From Haloplanus sp. GDY1 (lineage in GTDB: Archaea; Halobacteriota; Halobacteria; Halobacteriales; Haloferacaceae): 64,000 nucleotides of DNA. The stretch is from positions 2,391,998 through 2,455,997 of the forward strand of contig NZ_CP098514.1 of NCBI RefSeq assembly GCF_023703775.1, in the 5' to 3' direction. The translations under genes were made by a program, and so were the position numbers. Positions 49,193 to 57,577 of the stretch are shown in pieces. Each line of letters starts with the position of its first letter. Position 1 is the first letter of the stretch. A model generated the notes under the pieces. That model saw only the letters and a program-made list of their open reading frames with translations. It made no database searches and had not been told where the DNA came from.

Positions 49193-50281
49193 CTACTCGA
49201 AGCCGTCCTCGAACACGAAGGTGCCGTTGCGCTGGACGACCTCCCCGTCCACCTCGATGACCGAGTCCTCGGACATGTCGACGATCATGTCGACGTGTTC
49301 GGCGCTCTCGTTGCGCTCGTTTTCCTCGCCCACGGTGTCCTCGTAGGCGTTGCCCACCGCCATGTGGACGGTGTCGCCCATCTTCTCGTCGAACAGCATG
49401 TTGTAGGTGAACTGGTCGATGGAGCGGTTCATCCCGATGCCGAGTTCGCCCAGGTAGCGCGCGCCCTCGTCGGTGTCCAGGATGCCGGTGAGCACCTCCT
49501 CGTTGCGCTCGGCGCTGTGCTCGACGACGCGGCCGTCCTCGAACCGGAGGCGGGCGCCCTCGATCTCCTTCCCCTTCCGGTACAGCGGCATGTCGAAGTG
49601 GACGTCCCCCTCCACCGACTCCGTGACCGGCGCGGTGAACACCTCGCCGCCGGGCAGGTTGTGCTCGCCGTAGTCGTTCAGTGTGGGGTTGCCCGCCACC
49701 GACATGGTGACGTCCGTCTCCGCGCCGCTCCTGATCCGCACCTCGTCGGCACCGTCGAGGATGTCGACCATCCGCGACTGGTGCTCGCGCTGTGCGTCCC
49801 AGTCGAGCGTGACGGCGTCCCAGACGAAGTTCTCGTAGGCCTCGGTGCTCATGCCCGCCAACTGGGCGTGCCCCGAGGAGGGGAACTGCGTGAGACACCA
49901 GCGCGTCCCCAGCCGCTCGTCGAGGACGGGCCGCATCGCGCGGCGGTAGGCGGCGTTGGTCTCGGGGGCAACGTCGCTCTGCTCCGAGACGTTCGGCCCG
50001 CCGCGGGCGATGATCGCGGCATCCGCCTCCTCGTAGAGCGCCAGCTGGTGGGCCGGCGTCTCGAAGTCCTCGTCGTCGCTCGCCCGGAGGTACGCCCGAC
50101 TCGCCCGCTCGGAGTTGTTCAGGTAGACGGGATTGGCCCCCCGGTCGCCCAGCACCTCGTGGAGGGCGACGGCGAGGTCCTCCGCGACGGCAGGCATGCT
50201 CACCACCACGTCGTCACCCGACTCGATCCGCGCCGAGTGGTCCACGATGATCTCTGCGTGCGTGCGAATGCGCGGGTCCAT
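49193..50281 (-). CDS. M29-family aminopeptidase (AmpS/AmpT-like)
   Basis: 362 residues from ATG 50281. The N-terminal half has SARIESGDDVVVSMPAVAED and HEVLGDRGANPVYLNNSERA. The C-terminal half carries the metal ligands of clan MQ: Glu in RLRFEDGRVVEHSAERNEEV, the LGELGIGMNRSIDQFTYNML stretch, and His/Asp residues in ESAEHVDMIVDMSED. It removes N-terminal amino acids with Co/Zn/Mn. The last ten codons are duplicated twice downstream as part of the 96-bp cassette. The EtfD gene ends 54 bases upstream on the same strand. Confidence 0.88.
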   Translation of the reverse strand: MDPRIRTHAEIIVDHSARIESGDDVVVSMPAVAEDLAVALHEVLGDRGANPVYLNNSERASRAYLRASDDEDFETPAHQLALYEEADAAIIARGGPNVSEQSDVAPETNAAYRRAMRPVLDERLGTRWCLTQFPSSGHAQLAGMSTEAYENFVWDAVTLDWDAQREHQSRMVDILDGADEVRIRSGAETDVTMSVAGNPTLNDYGEHNLPGGEVFTAPVTESVEGDVHFDMPLYRKGKEIEGARLRFEDGRVVEHSAERNEEVLTGILDTDEGARYLGELGIGMNRSIDQFTYNMLFDEKMGDTVHMAVGNAYEDTVGEENERNESAEHVDMIVDMSEDSVIEVDGEVVQRNGTFVFEDGFE

Positions 50282-50335
50282 GTGGTGGGGTTCCGCCCCG
50301 GGCGGCAAAGCCTTTCGGAGTCCGACGGCCGGCGG

Positions 50336-52489
50336 CTACTCGACTCGGCCGGCCGCCCGTGTCTCCCCGCCGCCGGCGTCGACGGCCTCGACGAGTAGCT
50401 CCGCGACGTCGACGATTTCGATGTCGTCCTCGTATCCGCCGGTCTTGCGACCGTCCTCGTACATCGTCATGCACATCGGACAGGCGACGACGAACTTCTC
50501 GACGTCGCCGTCGGTGTCCTCGAGGGCCTCGCGCATCCGCTCCTCGCTCGGCTTGGTCTCCTCCTCGAGGTCCATCCAGAGGCCACCGCCGCCACCCCCA
50601 CAGCAGAACGAGTCCGCCCGGTTGCGGGGCATCTCCGCGAGCGTCGCCCCCGTCGCCCGGATGAGTTCCCGCGGCGCCTCGTACTCGTCGTTGTAGCGGC
50701 CGAGGTGACAGGGGTCGTGGTAGGTGACCGTGTAGTCGAGTTCGTCCCCGGTGAGGTCGAGTCGTCCGTCCGCGACCAGCTCCTCGACCGCCTGGGTCCA
50801 GTGGAGGACCGCCACCTCGCCGTCCGCGTTCCACTCGCCGTCGTAGTCGAATCCCATCAGCGGATCGTCGGCGAATTCGGCAAAGTCCACCTCCGGATAC
50901 TCGTTTTCGAACGTGTTGTAGGAGTGTGGGTCCGTACAGACGATGGCCTCCGGATCGACCGCCTCGAACTGCTCGACGTGGTGCCCGGCGAGGTCGACGT
51001 AGAGGAACTCCTCGCCGAGACGGCGGATGTCGTTGCCGTCGTACTTCTCGTCCTCGAAGAGGATGCCGTACTCGACGTCGGCCCGTTCGAGGAGCGTCGC
51101 CAGCGAGCGGGCCACCTTCTTGTTTCGCTCGTCGTAGCTCGGGTAGTCGCCGACGTACCAGAGATACTCCACGTCTGCCTCGCGGGCGTCCGCCACCTCG
51201 AAGTCGAGGTCGTCGGTCCAGTCGGCGCGTTCGTCGGCCGGATCGCCGAAGGTGTTGCCCTTCCGCATGACGTTGTCGAAGGTGTCCTGGACGTTCGGGT
51301 CGACGTCGCCCTGGTCCGTGAGCTGGCGATTCAGCCGCGTGAACGAGCTGAGGTGCTCGATCTCCACCGGACAGGCGTCCATACAGGCCATACACCCCAT
51401 ACAGGACTCCATCGTCGCGGCGTCGACGACGCTCGTCCCGCCGTCGGCGACGATGTCGACGTCTTCGGCCTCGCCGGCGTCCCGTTCGTCCCGATACCGT
51501 TTCAGGTCGAGGATCACCTCCCGCGGATCGAGCGGGCGACCGACGGATTCGGCGGGACAGGCCGCGGAACAGCGCCCGCAGTTCGTGCAGGCGTCCTGAT
51601 CGAGCAGTTCCTTCCAGGTGAAGTCCCCGACGGTCTCGGCGCCGGTGTCGGCGTCGAGGTCGGCCGGAATCCCCGGGAGGCGGACGCCGGCCTTCTCGTC
51701 CCGCGTGACGACGTTGGCGTACGACGCGAGCATGTGGAACGGCTTGCCGTACGGGATCGCGGCGACGAACGCGAGCGCGAGCAGCGAGTGCGACCACCAG
51801 ACGACCGGGTAGACGGCCTCGGCCGTCGCCTCGCTCATCCCCGCTGCGGCCAGCACGTCGGCGACGAACCAGCCGACGAAGCTCACCGTCTCGAAGGCGG
51901 GGAAGCCGGTGCCGAGGATGCGGACCCCCTCGGTCAGATAGCCGCCGACGCCGAGGAGGAAGAGCGTCCAGACGAAGAGGTCGTCCTCCAGCCCCGTGTG
52001 GTTCCCCCGCAGGCGCCACTTCCGTGCGGCGTACCGGCGGTACAGCGCCACGCCGACGCCGACGACGAACAGCAGCCCCATCGCGTCCATCACCAGCGAG
52101 TACGAGAGGTAGAAGTCGCCGACGAAAAAGGAGGGCTGGCCCAACAGCTTGGTCCAGACGTCCATGTCGATCGCGAGGATCGTCGTCCCGATCAAAAGGG
52201 TGAGAAAGCCCCACATGATGAACGCGTGCATGAGGCCCCCGACCGCGTCCCGGTCGAAGAGCGTCCGGTTCGAGAGGACGACCCGCATCGAGGCGACGAT
52301 CCGATCCGGCAGGTCGTCGAGGCGGTCGACGGGGTCCGCCTGCCCGGCCGTGATCCGCTCGATCCGCCGGTAGACCCCGTACGCGAAGACGAGGATCGCG
52401 ACGGCGGAGAGGCCGTAGAAGGCTAGCTCCCCGGCGTGTCCGATACCCCAGAACGTCGGTCTGGTCACGACTCCTTCCTGAGCAGCCAT
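50336..52489 (-). CDS. etfD: EtfD/EMO-type membrane iron-sulfur oxidoreductase (HdrD-like), copy 2
   Basis: 717 residues, paralogue of the 30881-32959 gene with near-identical membrane segments (FLTLLIGTTILAIDMDVW, FYLSYSLVMDAMGLLFVV). The NarI-like membrane domain (five helices) is followed by two 4Fe-4S motifs (CTNCGRCSAACPAESVG, CMGCMACMDACPVEIEH) and the CCG domain (YHDPCHLGRYND, CCGGGGGGLW, CPMCMTM). It is head-to-head with the dimethylglycine dehydrogenase-etfBA set, so its likely job is to take electrons from ETF into the menaquinone pool. TATA AATAAA (52515-52520) fits a leaderless start. Confidence 0.9.
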   Translation of the reverse strand: MAAQEGVVTRPTFWGIGHAGELAFYGLSAVAILVFAYGVYRRIERITAGQADPVDRLDDLPDRIVASMRVVLSNRTLFDRDAVGGLMHAFIMWGFLTLLIGTTILAIDMDVWTKLLGQPSFFVGDFYLSYSLVMDAMGLLFVVGVGVALYRRYAARKWRLRGNHTGLEDDLFVWTLFLLGVGGYLTEGVRILGTGFPAFETVSFVGWFVADVLAAAGMSEATAEAVYPVVWWSHSLLALAFVAAIPYGKPFHMLASYANVVTRDEKAGVRLPGIPADLDADTGAETVGDFTWKELLDQDACTNCGRCSAACPAESVGRPLDPREVILDLKRYRDERDAGEAEDVDIVADGGTSVVDAATMESCMGCMACMDACPVEIEHLSSFTRLNRQLTDQGDVDPNVQDTFDNVMRKGNTFGDPADERADWTDDLDFEVADAREADVEYLWYVGDYPSYDERNKKVARSLATLLERADVEYGILFEDEKYDGNDIRRLGEEFLYVDLAGHHVEQFEAVDPEAIVCTDPHSYNTFENEYPEVDFAEFADDPLMGFDYDGEWNADGEVAVLHWTQAVEELVADGRLDLTGDELDYTVTYHDPCHLGRYNDEYEAPRELIRATGATLAEMPRNRADSFCCGGGGGGLWMDLEEETKPSEERMREALEDTDGDVEKFVVACPMCMTMYEDGRKTGGYEDDIEIVDVAELLVEAVDAGGGETRAAGRVE

Positions 52490-52514
52490 TGCCCGAAACG
52501 TTCCCCAATCCCGG

Positions 52515-52520
52515 AATAAA
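52515..52520 (-). promoter_or_regulatory. TATA box of etfD copy 2
   Basis: Minus strand TTTATT within ACATTTATTCC, 26-31 bases before the start at 52489. Confidence 0.65.
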
Positions 52521-52587
52521 TGTTGTCACGAACGGACCGGTTCGGCGTCGACACCGATATCCGTCGGGCGGCCGTGCACACGCCACG

Positions 52588-52722
52588 ATGACCGCACTCG
52601 ATCGGTTCGACCACCCCGCGTGGACCGCCGCCGCCGCGACGGCCGCCAGTTACGGGCTCGGACTGCTCGCCCTCTTTACCCTCCTTTTCGTCGTTCCCTT
52701 CCTGCTCTTCCTGCTCGGATAA
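52588..52722 (+). CDS. Small single-helix membrane protein
   Basis: 44 residues from ATG 52588: a polar N-terminus (MTALDRFDHPAW), then one long hydrophobic helix (LGLLALFTLLFVVPFLLFLL). Possibly two short helices, given the Ala-rich stretch before. It sits between the divergent etfD and dimethylglycine dehydrogenase genes. It might be an accessory subunit of a membrane oxidoreductase, but nothing else supports this. Confidence 0.55.
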   Translation: MTALDRFDHPAWTAAAATAASYGLGLLALFTLLFVVPFLLFLLG

Positions 52723-52861
52723 CGCGGCCGTAGATGTTCGGGACTAGCTAGTTGTCAGTCGCTCGGCGAGCTTCACGGGTGAGAGTGAGAGAACCCATCG
52801 AGACACGCGTGTCCGCGACTAGAACGGACGAACACACGACGGCGAGCGAGGACGAGCGCCG

Positions 52862-55396
52862 ATGAGCGACGACGACTTCCCGTCGAACGCGGGGACGGTG
52901 ATCGTCGGGGCCGGCATCGTCGGGAGTTCCCTGGCCGGCGAGTTGGCCGAACGCGGCCGCGACGACGTCCTCCTGATCGACAAGGGACCCCTCTCCGATC
53001 CCGGGGGCTCGACCGGCCACGCGTCGAACTTCATCTTCCCGGTCGAGCACAGCAAGGACATGACGCGGCTGACCGCCGACAGCCGCGACATCTACCGGGA
53101 GTTCGACACGTTCACCAACTCCGGCGGCATCGAGGTCGCCCGCACCGACGAGCGGATGGCGGAGCTCGAACGGCGCGTCGTCTCCGCGAAGTCCTTCGGC
53201 GAGGCGGCCGAACTGCTCACCCCCTCGGAGGTCGAGGATCTGGTCCCGTACGTCGACACCGACCTGATCGAGGGCGGCTTCTACAGCAAGGACGCCGGGA
53301 CCTGTGACCCGCTCCGAGCCGCCGACCTGTACCGCCAGCGGGCCGCCGACCGGGGTGCGCTCCGGACCGCGCCGAACACGGCGGTGACCGACCTCCACGT
53401 CGAGGACGGCACGATCCGGGCCGTCGAGACCGACCGCGGCACGGTCGCCGCCGACGAGGTGGTCGTCGCGGCGGGGCTCTGGAGTCCGAAGATCGCCGAC
53501 ATGGCCGGCGTCGACATCCCGCTGACGCCCGCCGTCCACCAGATGGTCTCCGTCGGCCCCATCGAGCGCTTCGAGGAGGGCGAGGGCGAGATCAACTACC
53601 CCGTCGTCCGCGACATGGACACGCGGATGTACGAGCGCCAGCACGGCAACGACCTCGAGGTCGGCTCCTACGAACACCGGCCGATCCTGTGGGACGTCGA
53701 CGACGTGCCCTCCATCGAGGAGGCGCCGCTGTCGCCGACCCAGCCGCCGCTCACCGAGGACGCCTTCGAGGACTCGATGCAACACGCCCTCGAGATCGTT
53801 CCGGACCTCCTCGACGATCCGAACGCGGGGATCCGCCACTCGATAGACGGGCTGCTGTCGGTCACGCCCGACGGCCATCCCCTCCTCGGTCCCGTTCCCG
53901 AGGTCGACGGGCTCTGGTCCTGTGCCGCCATCTGGATCAAGGAGGCCCCCGCCATCGCCCGCGAGGTGTCGAAGTGGATGACCAAGGGCCACCCCGACGT
54001 CGACATCGTCGCCCACGATCACGTCGCCCGCTTCGACGAGTACGGCGAGACCCGCGAGTTCGTCAAATCCCGTGCCCACGAGGGGTTCCAGAAGATCTAC
54101 GGGATCGTCCACCCGCGCGAGCAGTGGGAGTCGGTTCGGCCGCTCCGGACGAGCGCGTTCTACCACCGCCAGCGGGACCTCGACGCCGAGTTCTTCGAGG
54201 CCGGCGGCTGGGAGCGCCCCCGCTGGTACGAGTCCAACGCGGACCTCGTCGAGGCGTACGAAGCGGAGATCGCCGACCTCCGGCGACCGAACGAGTGGGA
54301 CAGCCGCTGGTGGTCCGAAATCGTTCTCGGCGAACACCTGCACCTGCGTGACGCGGTCGGGATGATCGGCGACACCGGCTTCGGCATCTTCGATATCGTC
54401 GGTAGCGACGCCGCCGCGAACATGGAGCGACTCTGTGTCGCCCCGATGGACATCGACGCCGGCGACGCCGCGTACACGCCGATCCTCGCGCCGAACGGCG
54501 GGTTCGTCGCCGACCTGACGGTCGCCCGGCTCGGCGAGAACCACTACCGCGTCATCACCGGCGGCGCACACGCCGGGCAGGACAAGACGTGGTTCCGCCG
54601 CCACCTGGACGGTGACGCCGAACTCCTCGGCCGCTCGTCGGAGCTGTGTACGCTGGGGGTCTGGGGACCGAACGCCGAGGCGCTGATGGACGAGGTCGCG
54701 GAGGAGCCGATGACCGCCGACTCGTTCGACTTCGCCGAGATGCGCGAGGTCACGATCGGCCCGGTGAACGCGACGGCGTTCCGGATCTCGTACGTCGGCG
54801 AGTTCGGGTGGGAGATCTACGCCCCGATGGACCGCGGGCAGCGCCTCTGGGACACCATCTACGAGGCCGGCCAGAAGCACGACGTCCGCCCGATCGGCAC
54901 CGGCGTCTACGGCGAGACCGGCCGCATGGAGAAGGGGTATCGCCTGATCGGCGCGGACCTCGACATCGAGTACACGCCGGCGGAGGCCGGACTGACGCTC
55001 CACGGCATCAAGGACGCCGAGTTCGTCGGCAAGGACGCCTACGCCGCGGGGATCGACGGAGCGAACGCCGCGACGCTGTGTACGCTGTCGGTCGCGGATC
55101 ACGCCCCCGACGGCGGCGAGCCCCGATTCATGACCGGCGGCGAACCGATCCTCGACGCCGACGGCGACGTCCTCGTCGACGAGGAGGGCCGGCGCTCCTA
55201 CGTCACGTCGGCCGGCACCGGCCCCTCGGTCGGGGACCACCTCCTCCTGGCGTACCTGCCCCCCGAACACGCCACCGAGGGCGAGCGGCTGTGGGTGGAG
55301 TACTTCGGCCAGCAGTACCCCGTCGACGTCGAAGTCGTCGGCCACGGCGGCGTCTTCGACCCCGACGGCGACCGACTGTTCCGCAACGACTACTGA
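52862..55396 (+). CDS. Dimethylglycine/sarcosine dehydrogenase-type FAD oxidoreductase with GcvT domain
   Basis: 844 residues. Residues ~1-370 are a DAO-type FAD domain: the dinucleotide motif TVIVGAGIVGSSLAGELAER, then GSTGHASNF, whose His is at the position of the covalent FAD-linking His of mammalian DMGDH/SDH, and a late GLWSCAAIWIKEAPAIA. A central FAO_M-like segment is followed by GCV_T (~440-740, DAVGMIGDTGFGIFDIVG, SYVGEFGWEIYAP, GTGVYGETGRMEKGYRL) and a GCV_T C-terminal barrel. It oxidatively demethylates N-methylglycines, passing the one-carbon unit to folate and electrons to ETF, encoded two bases downstream. Confidence 0.9.
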   Translation: MSDDDFPSNAGTVIVGAGIVGSSLAGELAERGRDDVLLIDKGPLSDPGGSTGHASNFIFPVEHSKDMTRLTADSRDIYREFDTFTNSGGIEVARTDERMAELERRVVSAKSFGEAAELLTPSEVEDLVPYVDTDLIEGGFYSKDAGTCDPLRAADLYRQRAADRGALRTAPNTAVTDLHVEDGTIRAVETDRGTVAADEVVVAAGLWSPKIADMAGVDIPLTPAVHQMVSVGPIERFEEGEGEINYPVVRDMDTRMYERQHGNDLEVGSYEHRPILWDVDDVPSIEEAPLSPTQPPLTEDAFEDSMQHALEIVPDLLDDPNAGIRHSIDGLLSVTPDGHPLLGPVPEVDGLWSCAAIWIKEAPAIAREVSKWMTKGHPDVDIVAHDHVARFDEYGETREFVKSRAHEGFQKIYGIVHPREQWESVRPLRTSAFYHRQRDLDAEFFEAGGWERPRWYESNADLVEAYEAEIADLRRPNEWDSRWWSEIVLGEHLHLRDAVGMIGDTGFGIFDIVGSDAAANMERLCVAPMDIDAGDAAYTPILAPNGGFVADLTVARLGENHYRVITGGAHAGQDKTWFRRHLDGDAELLGRSSELCTLGVWGPNAEALMDEVAEEPMTADSFDFAEMREVTIGPVNATAFRISYVGEFGWEIYAPMDRGQRLWDTIYEAGQKHDVRPIGTGVYGETGRMEKGYRLIGADLDIEYTPAEAGLTLHGIKDAEFVGKDAYAAGIDGANAATLCTLSVADHAPDGGEPRFMTGGEPILDADGDVLVDEEGRRSYVTSAGTGPSVGDHLLLAYLPPEHATEGERLWVEYFGQQYPVDVEVVGHGGVFDPDGDRLFRNDY

Positions 55397-55398
55397 CA

Positions 55399-56151
55399 AT
55401 GGAGATACTCACGGCGATCAAACGGGTCCCGGAAACGGGATCGAAGGTGACGCTGACGGCGGATCGAACGGCAATCGACACCAGCTCGCTCGGGTTCACG
55501 GTCAGCCCCCACGAGGAGTGTGCCGTCGAGGCGGGCGTCCAGTTGGTCGAGGAGCACGGCGGCGCGGTCACCGCACTCACGCTCGGGAGCGCGGACGCGA
55601 CCGAACAGCTCCGGTCGGCCATCGCGATGGGTGCCGACCACGGGATCCTGCTCGAAACCGACGAGCGGTGGGGGCCGGCCGCGACGGCCGACGCCATCGC
55701 GGCCGCGGCCGACGAGGACGGGACCGACTTCGACCTCCTCCTGTTCGGGAACGAGTCGGCCGACGCCGCGAACCACCAGGTCGGCGTCCGCGTCGCCGAG
55801 GCGCTCGATCTCCCCTGTGTCACCGGCGTCAAGGGGCTCGACGTGACCGACGGCACGGCGGTCGCCGAGCGGGAGATTCCCGGCGGAACCGAGGTCTACG
55901 AGGTGGCACTCCCGGCCGTCGTGACGGTCAAGGAGGGCACGAACGAGCCGCGCTACCCCTCGATGCGCGCGAAGATGCAGGCCCGGAAGACCGAGATCGA
56001 CCGCCGCGACCCCGACCCGCGCGATGACGGACTCGAACTGGTGGCACTGGAGGTGCCGGAGACCGACGACAGCCCCGCCGAGATCCTCGGCGAGAGCCCC
56101 GACGCCGCGGCCGACGTCGTCGACGTCCTCGACGAACTGGAGGTGATCTGA
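55399..56151 (+). CDS. etfB: Electron transfer flavoprotein beta subunit
   Basis: 250 residues from ATG 55399, two bases after the dehydrogenase. EtfB features are AIKRVPETGSKVTLTADRT, NPHEECAVEAG-like SPHEECAVEAGVQL, VTALTLGSADATEQLRSAIA, LLLFGNESADAANHQVGVRV and the signature VKEGTNEPRYPSMRAKMQAR (recognition and AMP-binding region). The pair shuttles single electrons from dehydrogenases to the membrane. The C-terminal ~25 residues are an acidic haloarchaeal tail. Confidence 0.94.
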   Translation: MEILTAIKRVPETGSKVTLTADRTAIDTSSLGFTVSPHEECAVEAGVQLVEEHGGAVTALTLGSADATEQLRSAIAMGADHGILLETDERWGPAATADAIAAAADEDGTDFDLLLFGNESADAANHQVGVRVAEALDLPCVTGVKGLDVTDGTAVAEREIPGGTEVYEVALPAVVTVKEGTNEPRYPSMRAKMQARKTEIDRRDPDPRDDGLELVALEVPETDDSPAEILGESPDAAADVVDVLDELEVI

Positions 56152-56153
56152 CG

Positions 56154-57122
56154 ATGGTGCTCGTCGTCGTCGAACACGACGGCGGGGTGATCGACGACGC
56201 CTCCGCCCAGGCGCTCACGCTCGCACGCGACCTCGCGGCGGCGGTGGAAGAACCCCTCGAAGCCGTCGCCTTCGGCCCGGAGGCGGCGGGCGTGGCGGAC
56301 GACGCCGGCGCCTACGGGGCCGCGGTCGTCAACGCCGTCGAGGGCGACGACCTCGACGACTACGCGCCCGAAGCGTACGCCCGAGCCGTCGTCCAGTGTG
56401 CCGAGGGGACTGGCAGCGACGCGGTCGTCGCCCCCGGCACCGACCGGGGGTCGGAGGTCCTCGCCCACGCGGCCGCGAAACTCGACGAGACGATGGCCGC
56501 GGAGGTCGTCGACGTCGCCCCCGACGGCGACGGCTACGAACTCACACGCCAGCGCTGGGGCGGGACGCTCCTCGAACACGCGCGACTCCACGCCGACACG
56601 AAGGTACTGACCGTCGCGCCGAACGAGGTGTCGGCGGTCCCGACCGACGACGGCCCGGCCGACGTGAACCCGTTCGCGCCGGACCTCGAAGCGGGCGACC
56701 TCCGCGTCCGCCGCACGCGCGTCGAGGAGTCGGACGTCGAGGGCGTCCCGCTGAGCGAGGCCCGCGTCGTCGTCGCCGGTGGTCGCGGCACCGACGGCGA
56801 CTTCGAGGCGCTCGAGGAACTCGCGGACCGGCTCCCCGACGCCGCGGTCGGCTCCTCCCGCGCCGCGGTCAACGAGGGGTGGCGGCCACACGACGACCAG
56901 ATCGGCCAGACCGGAGCCAAGATCGCCCCGGAGATCTACGTTCCCTGTGGCATCAGCGGCGCCGTCCAGCACATGGTCGGCTGCAAAGGCGCCGAAAACG
57001 TCCTCGCCGTCAACACCGATCCGGACGCGGCCATCGTCGGGAAGGCCGACTGGGCGGTCGTCGCCGACCTCCACGAGGTCGTTCCGGCGGTCACCGAGGA
57101 GCTGGAGCGGCGCACCGAGTGA
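56154..57122 (+). CDS. etfA: Electron transfer flavoprotein alpha subunit
   Basis: 322 residues from ATG 56154, two bases after etfB. The C-terminal FAD domain is diagnostic: ARVVVAGGRGTDGDFEALEE, AVGSSRAAVNEGWRPHDDQI, QTGAKIAPEIYVPCGISGAV and VLAVNTDPDAAIVGKADWAV followed by VADLHEVVP. The N-terminal domain pairs with EtfB. Together with the dehydrogenase upstream and EtfD opposite, it forms a complete path from methylated glycines to quinone. Confidence 0.95.
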   Translation: MVLVVVEHDGGVIDDASAQALTLARDLAAAVEEPLEAVAFGPEAAGVADDAGAYGAAVVNAVEGDDLDDYAPEAYARAVVQCAEGTGSDAVVAPGTDRGSEVLAHAAAKLDETMAAEVVDVAPDGDGYELTRQRWGGTLLEHARLHADTKVLTVAPNEVSAVPTDDGPADVNPFAPDLEAGDLRVRRTRVEESDVEGVPLSEARVVVAGGRGTDGDFEALEELADRLPDAAVGSSRAAVNEGWRPHDDQIGQTGAKIAPEIYVPCGISGAVQHMVGCKGAENVLAVNTDPDAAIVGKADWAVVADLHEVVPAVTEELERRTE

Positions 57123-57245
57123 CGCACCCCCGTCGATCCGGCGGCTCCACACCGGACGCGGATCCGTCGTGTCACGGGGTGGCGCACTTTCTTGTGCTTC
57201 GGTGACAAATACCATGCGGTCGCTCGCTCGGGCGACCGATCCAGC

Positions 57246-57539
57246 ATGGAGACGTACATCAGCCTCGTGAACTACACGGCCGAGGGCGTACAGCACATGG
57301 ACGAGAGCCCGGACCGCCTCGACGCGGCCCGGGAGGTCGTGGAGTCGCTGGGGGGCGAACTCCGCGAGTTCTTCCTCACGATGGGGCAGTACGACGCCGT
57401 CGTCGTCATGGCGTTTCCGGACGCGGAGACGGCCACGCAGGCCGGCATCACGATCTCGGGCGAGGGTGCGGTCCGGACCGAAACCCTCCGCGCGTTCCCG
57501 GAGGACGAGTACCGCGAGTTGATCGCCGGGCTCCCCTGA
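57246..57539 (+). CDS. GYD-domain protein
   Basis: 97 residues, a single GYD domain: YISLVNYTAEGVQHMDESPD, a central GQYDAVVVMAFPDAETATQA (the GYD motif appears as GQYD) and ISGEGAVRTETLRAFPEDEY. It is an alpha/beta dimeric ferredoxin-like fold of unknown function, often beside metabolic enzymes. It follows etfA by 123 bases and ends in a T6 terminator. Confidence 0.85.
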   Translation: METYISLVNYTAEGVQHMDESPDRLDAAREVVESLGGELREFFLTMGQYDAVVVMAFPDAETATQAGITISGEGAVRTETLRAFPEDEYRELIAGLP

Positions 57540-57547
57540 CCGACTCG

Positions 57548-57553
57548 TTTTTT
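57548..57553 (+). terminator. T6 tract after the GYD gene
   Basis: CGACTCG followed by TTTTTT, nine bases past the stop. It would separate the ETF-GYD group from the threonine aldolase gene, unless it also serves as that gene's T-rich promoter element 25-30 bases before ATG 57578. Confidence 0.5.
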
Positions 57554-57577
57554 GCCGTCGCCGCCCCGACTCGGAGC

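Larger units (their letters stand above)
48965..49225. repeat. 96-bp tandem cassette (two and two-thirds copies) built from a gene end and terminator
   Basis: Units start at 48965, 49061 and 49157 (period 96). Unit 3 is the real 3' end of the aminopeptidase gene. Units 1 and 2 are copies of the last ~10 codons (encoding GTVVFEDG-V/F-E and a stop), the trailer and a U-rich terminator. The units differ by only a few substitutions. Identity ends at 49225 inside the coding sequence. Confidence 0.92.

Noticed and set aside
48965-49225. 96-bp repeats as a CRISPR array or a repeat-protein gene
   Set aside because: The units are directly abutting with no unique spacers, only two full copies plus the parent, and derive from the neighbouring gene end. 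A 65-codon frame across them (48955-49152 minus) is best explained by the duplication.
52748-55399. An 883-codon minus-strand frame opposite the dimethylglycine dehydrogenase
   Set aside because: Mirror frame of a well-supported flavoenzyme; Val/Asp/Arg-rich with no family features.
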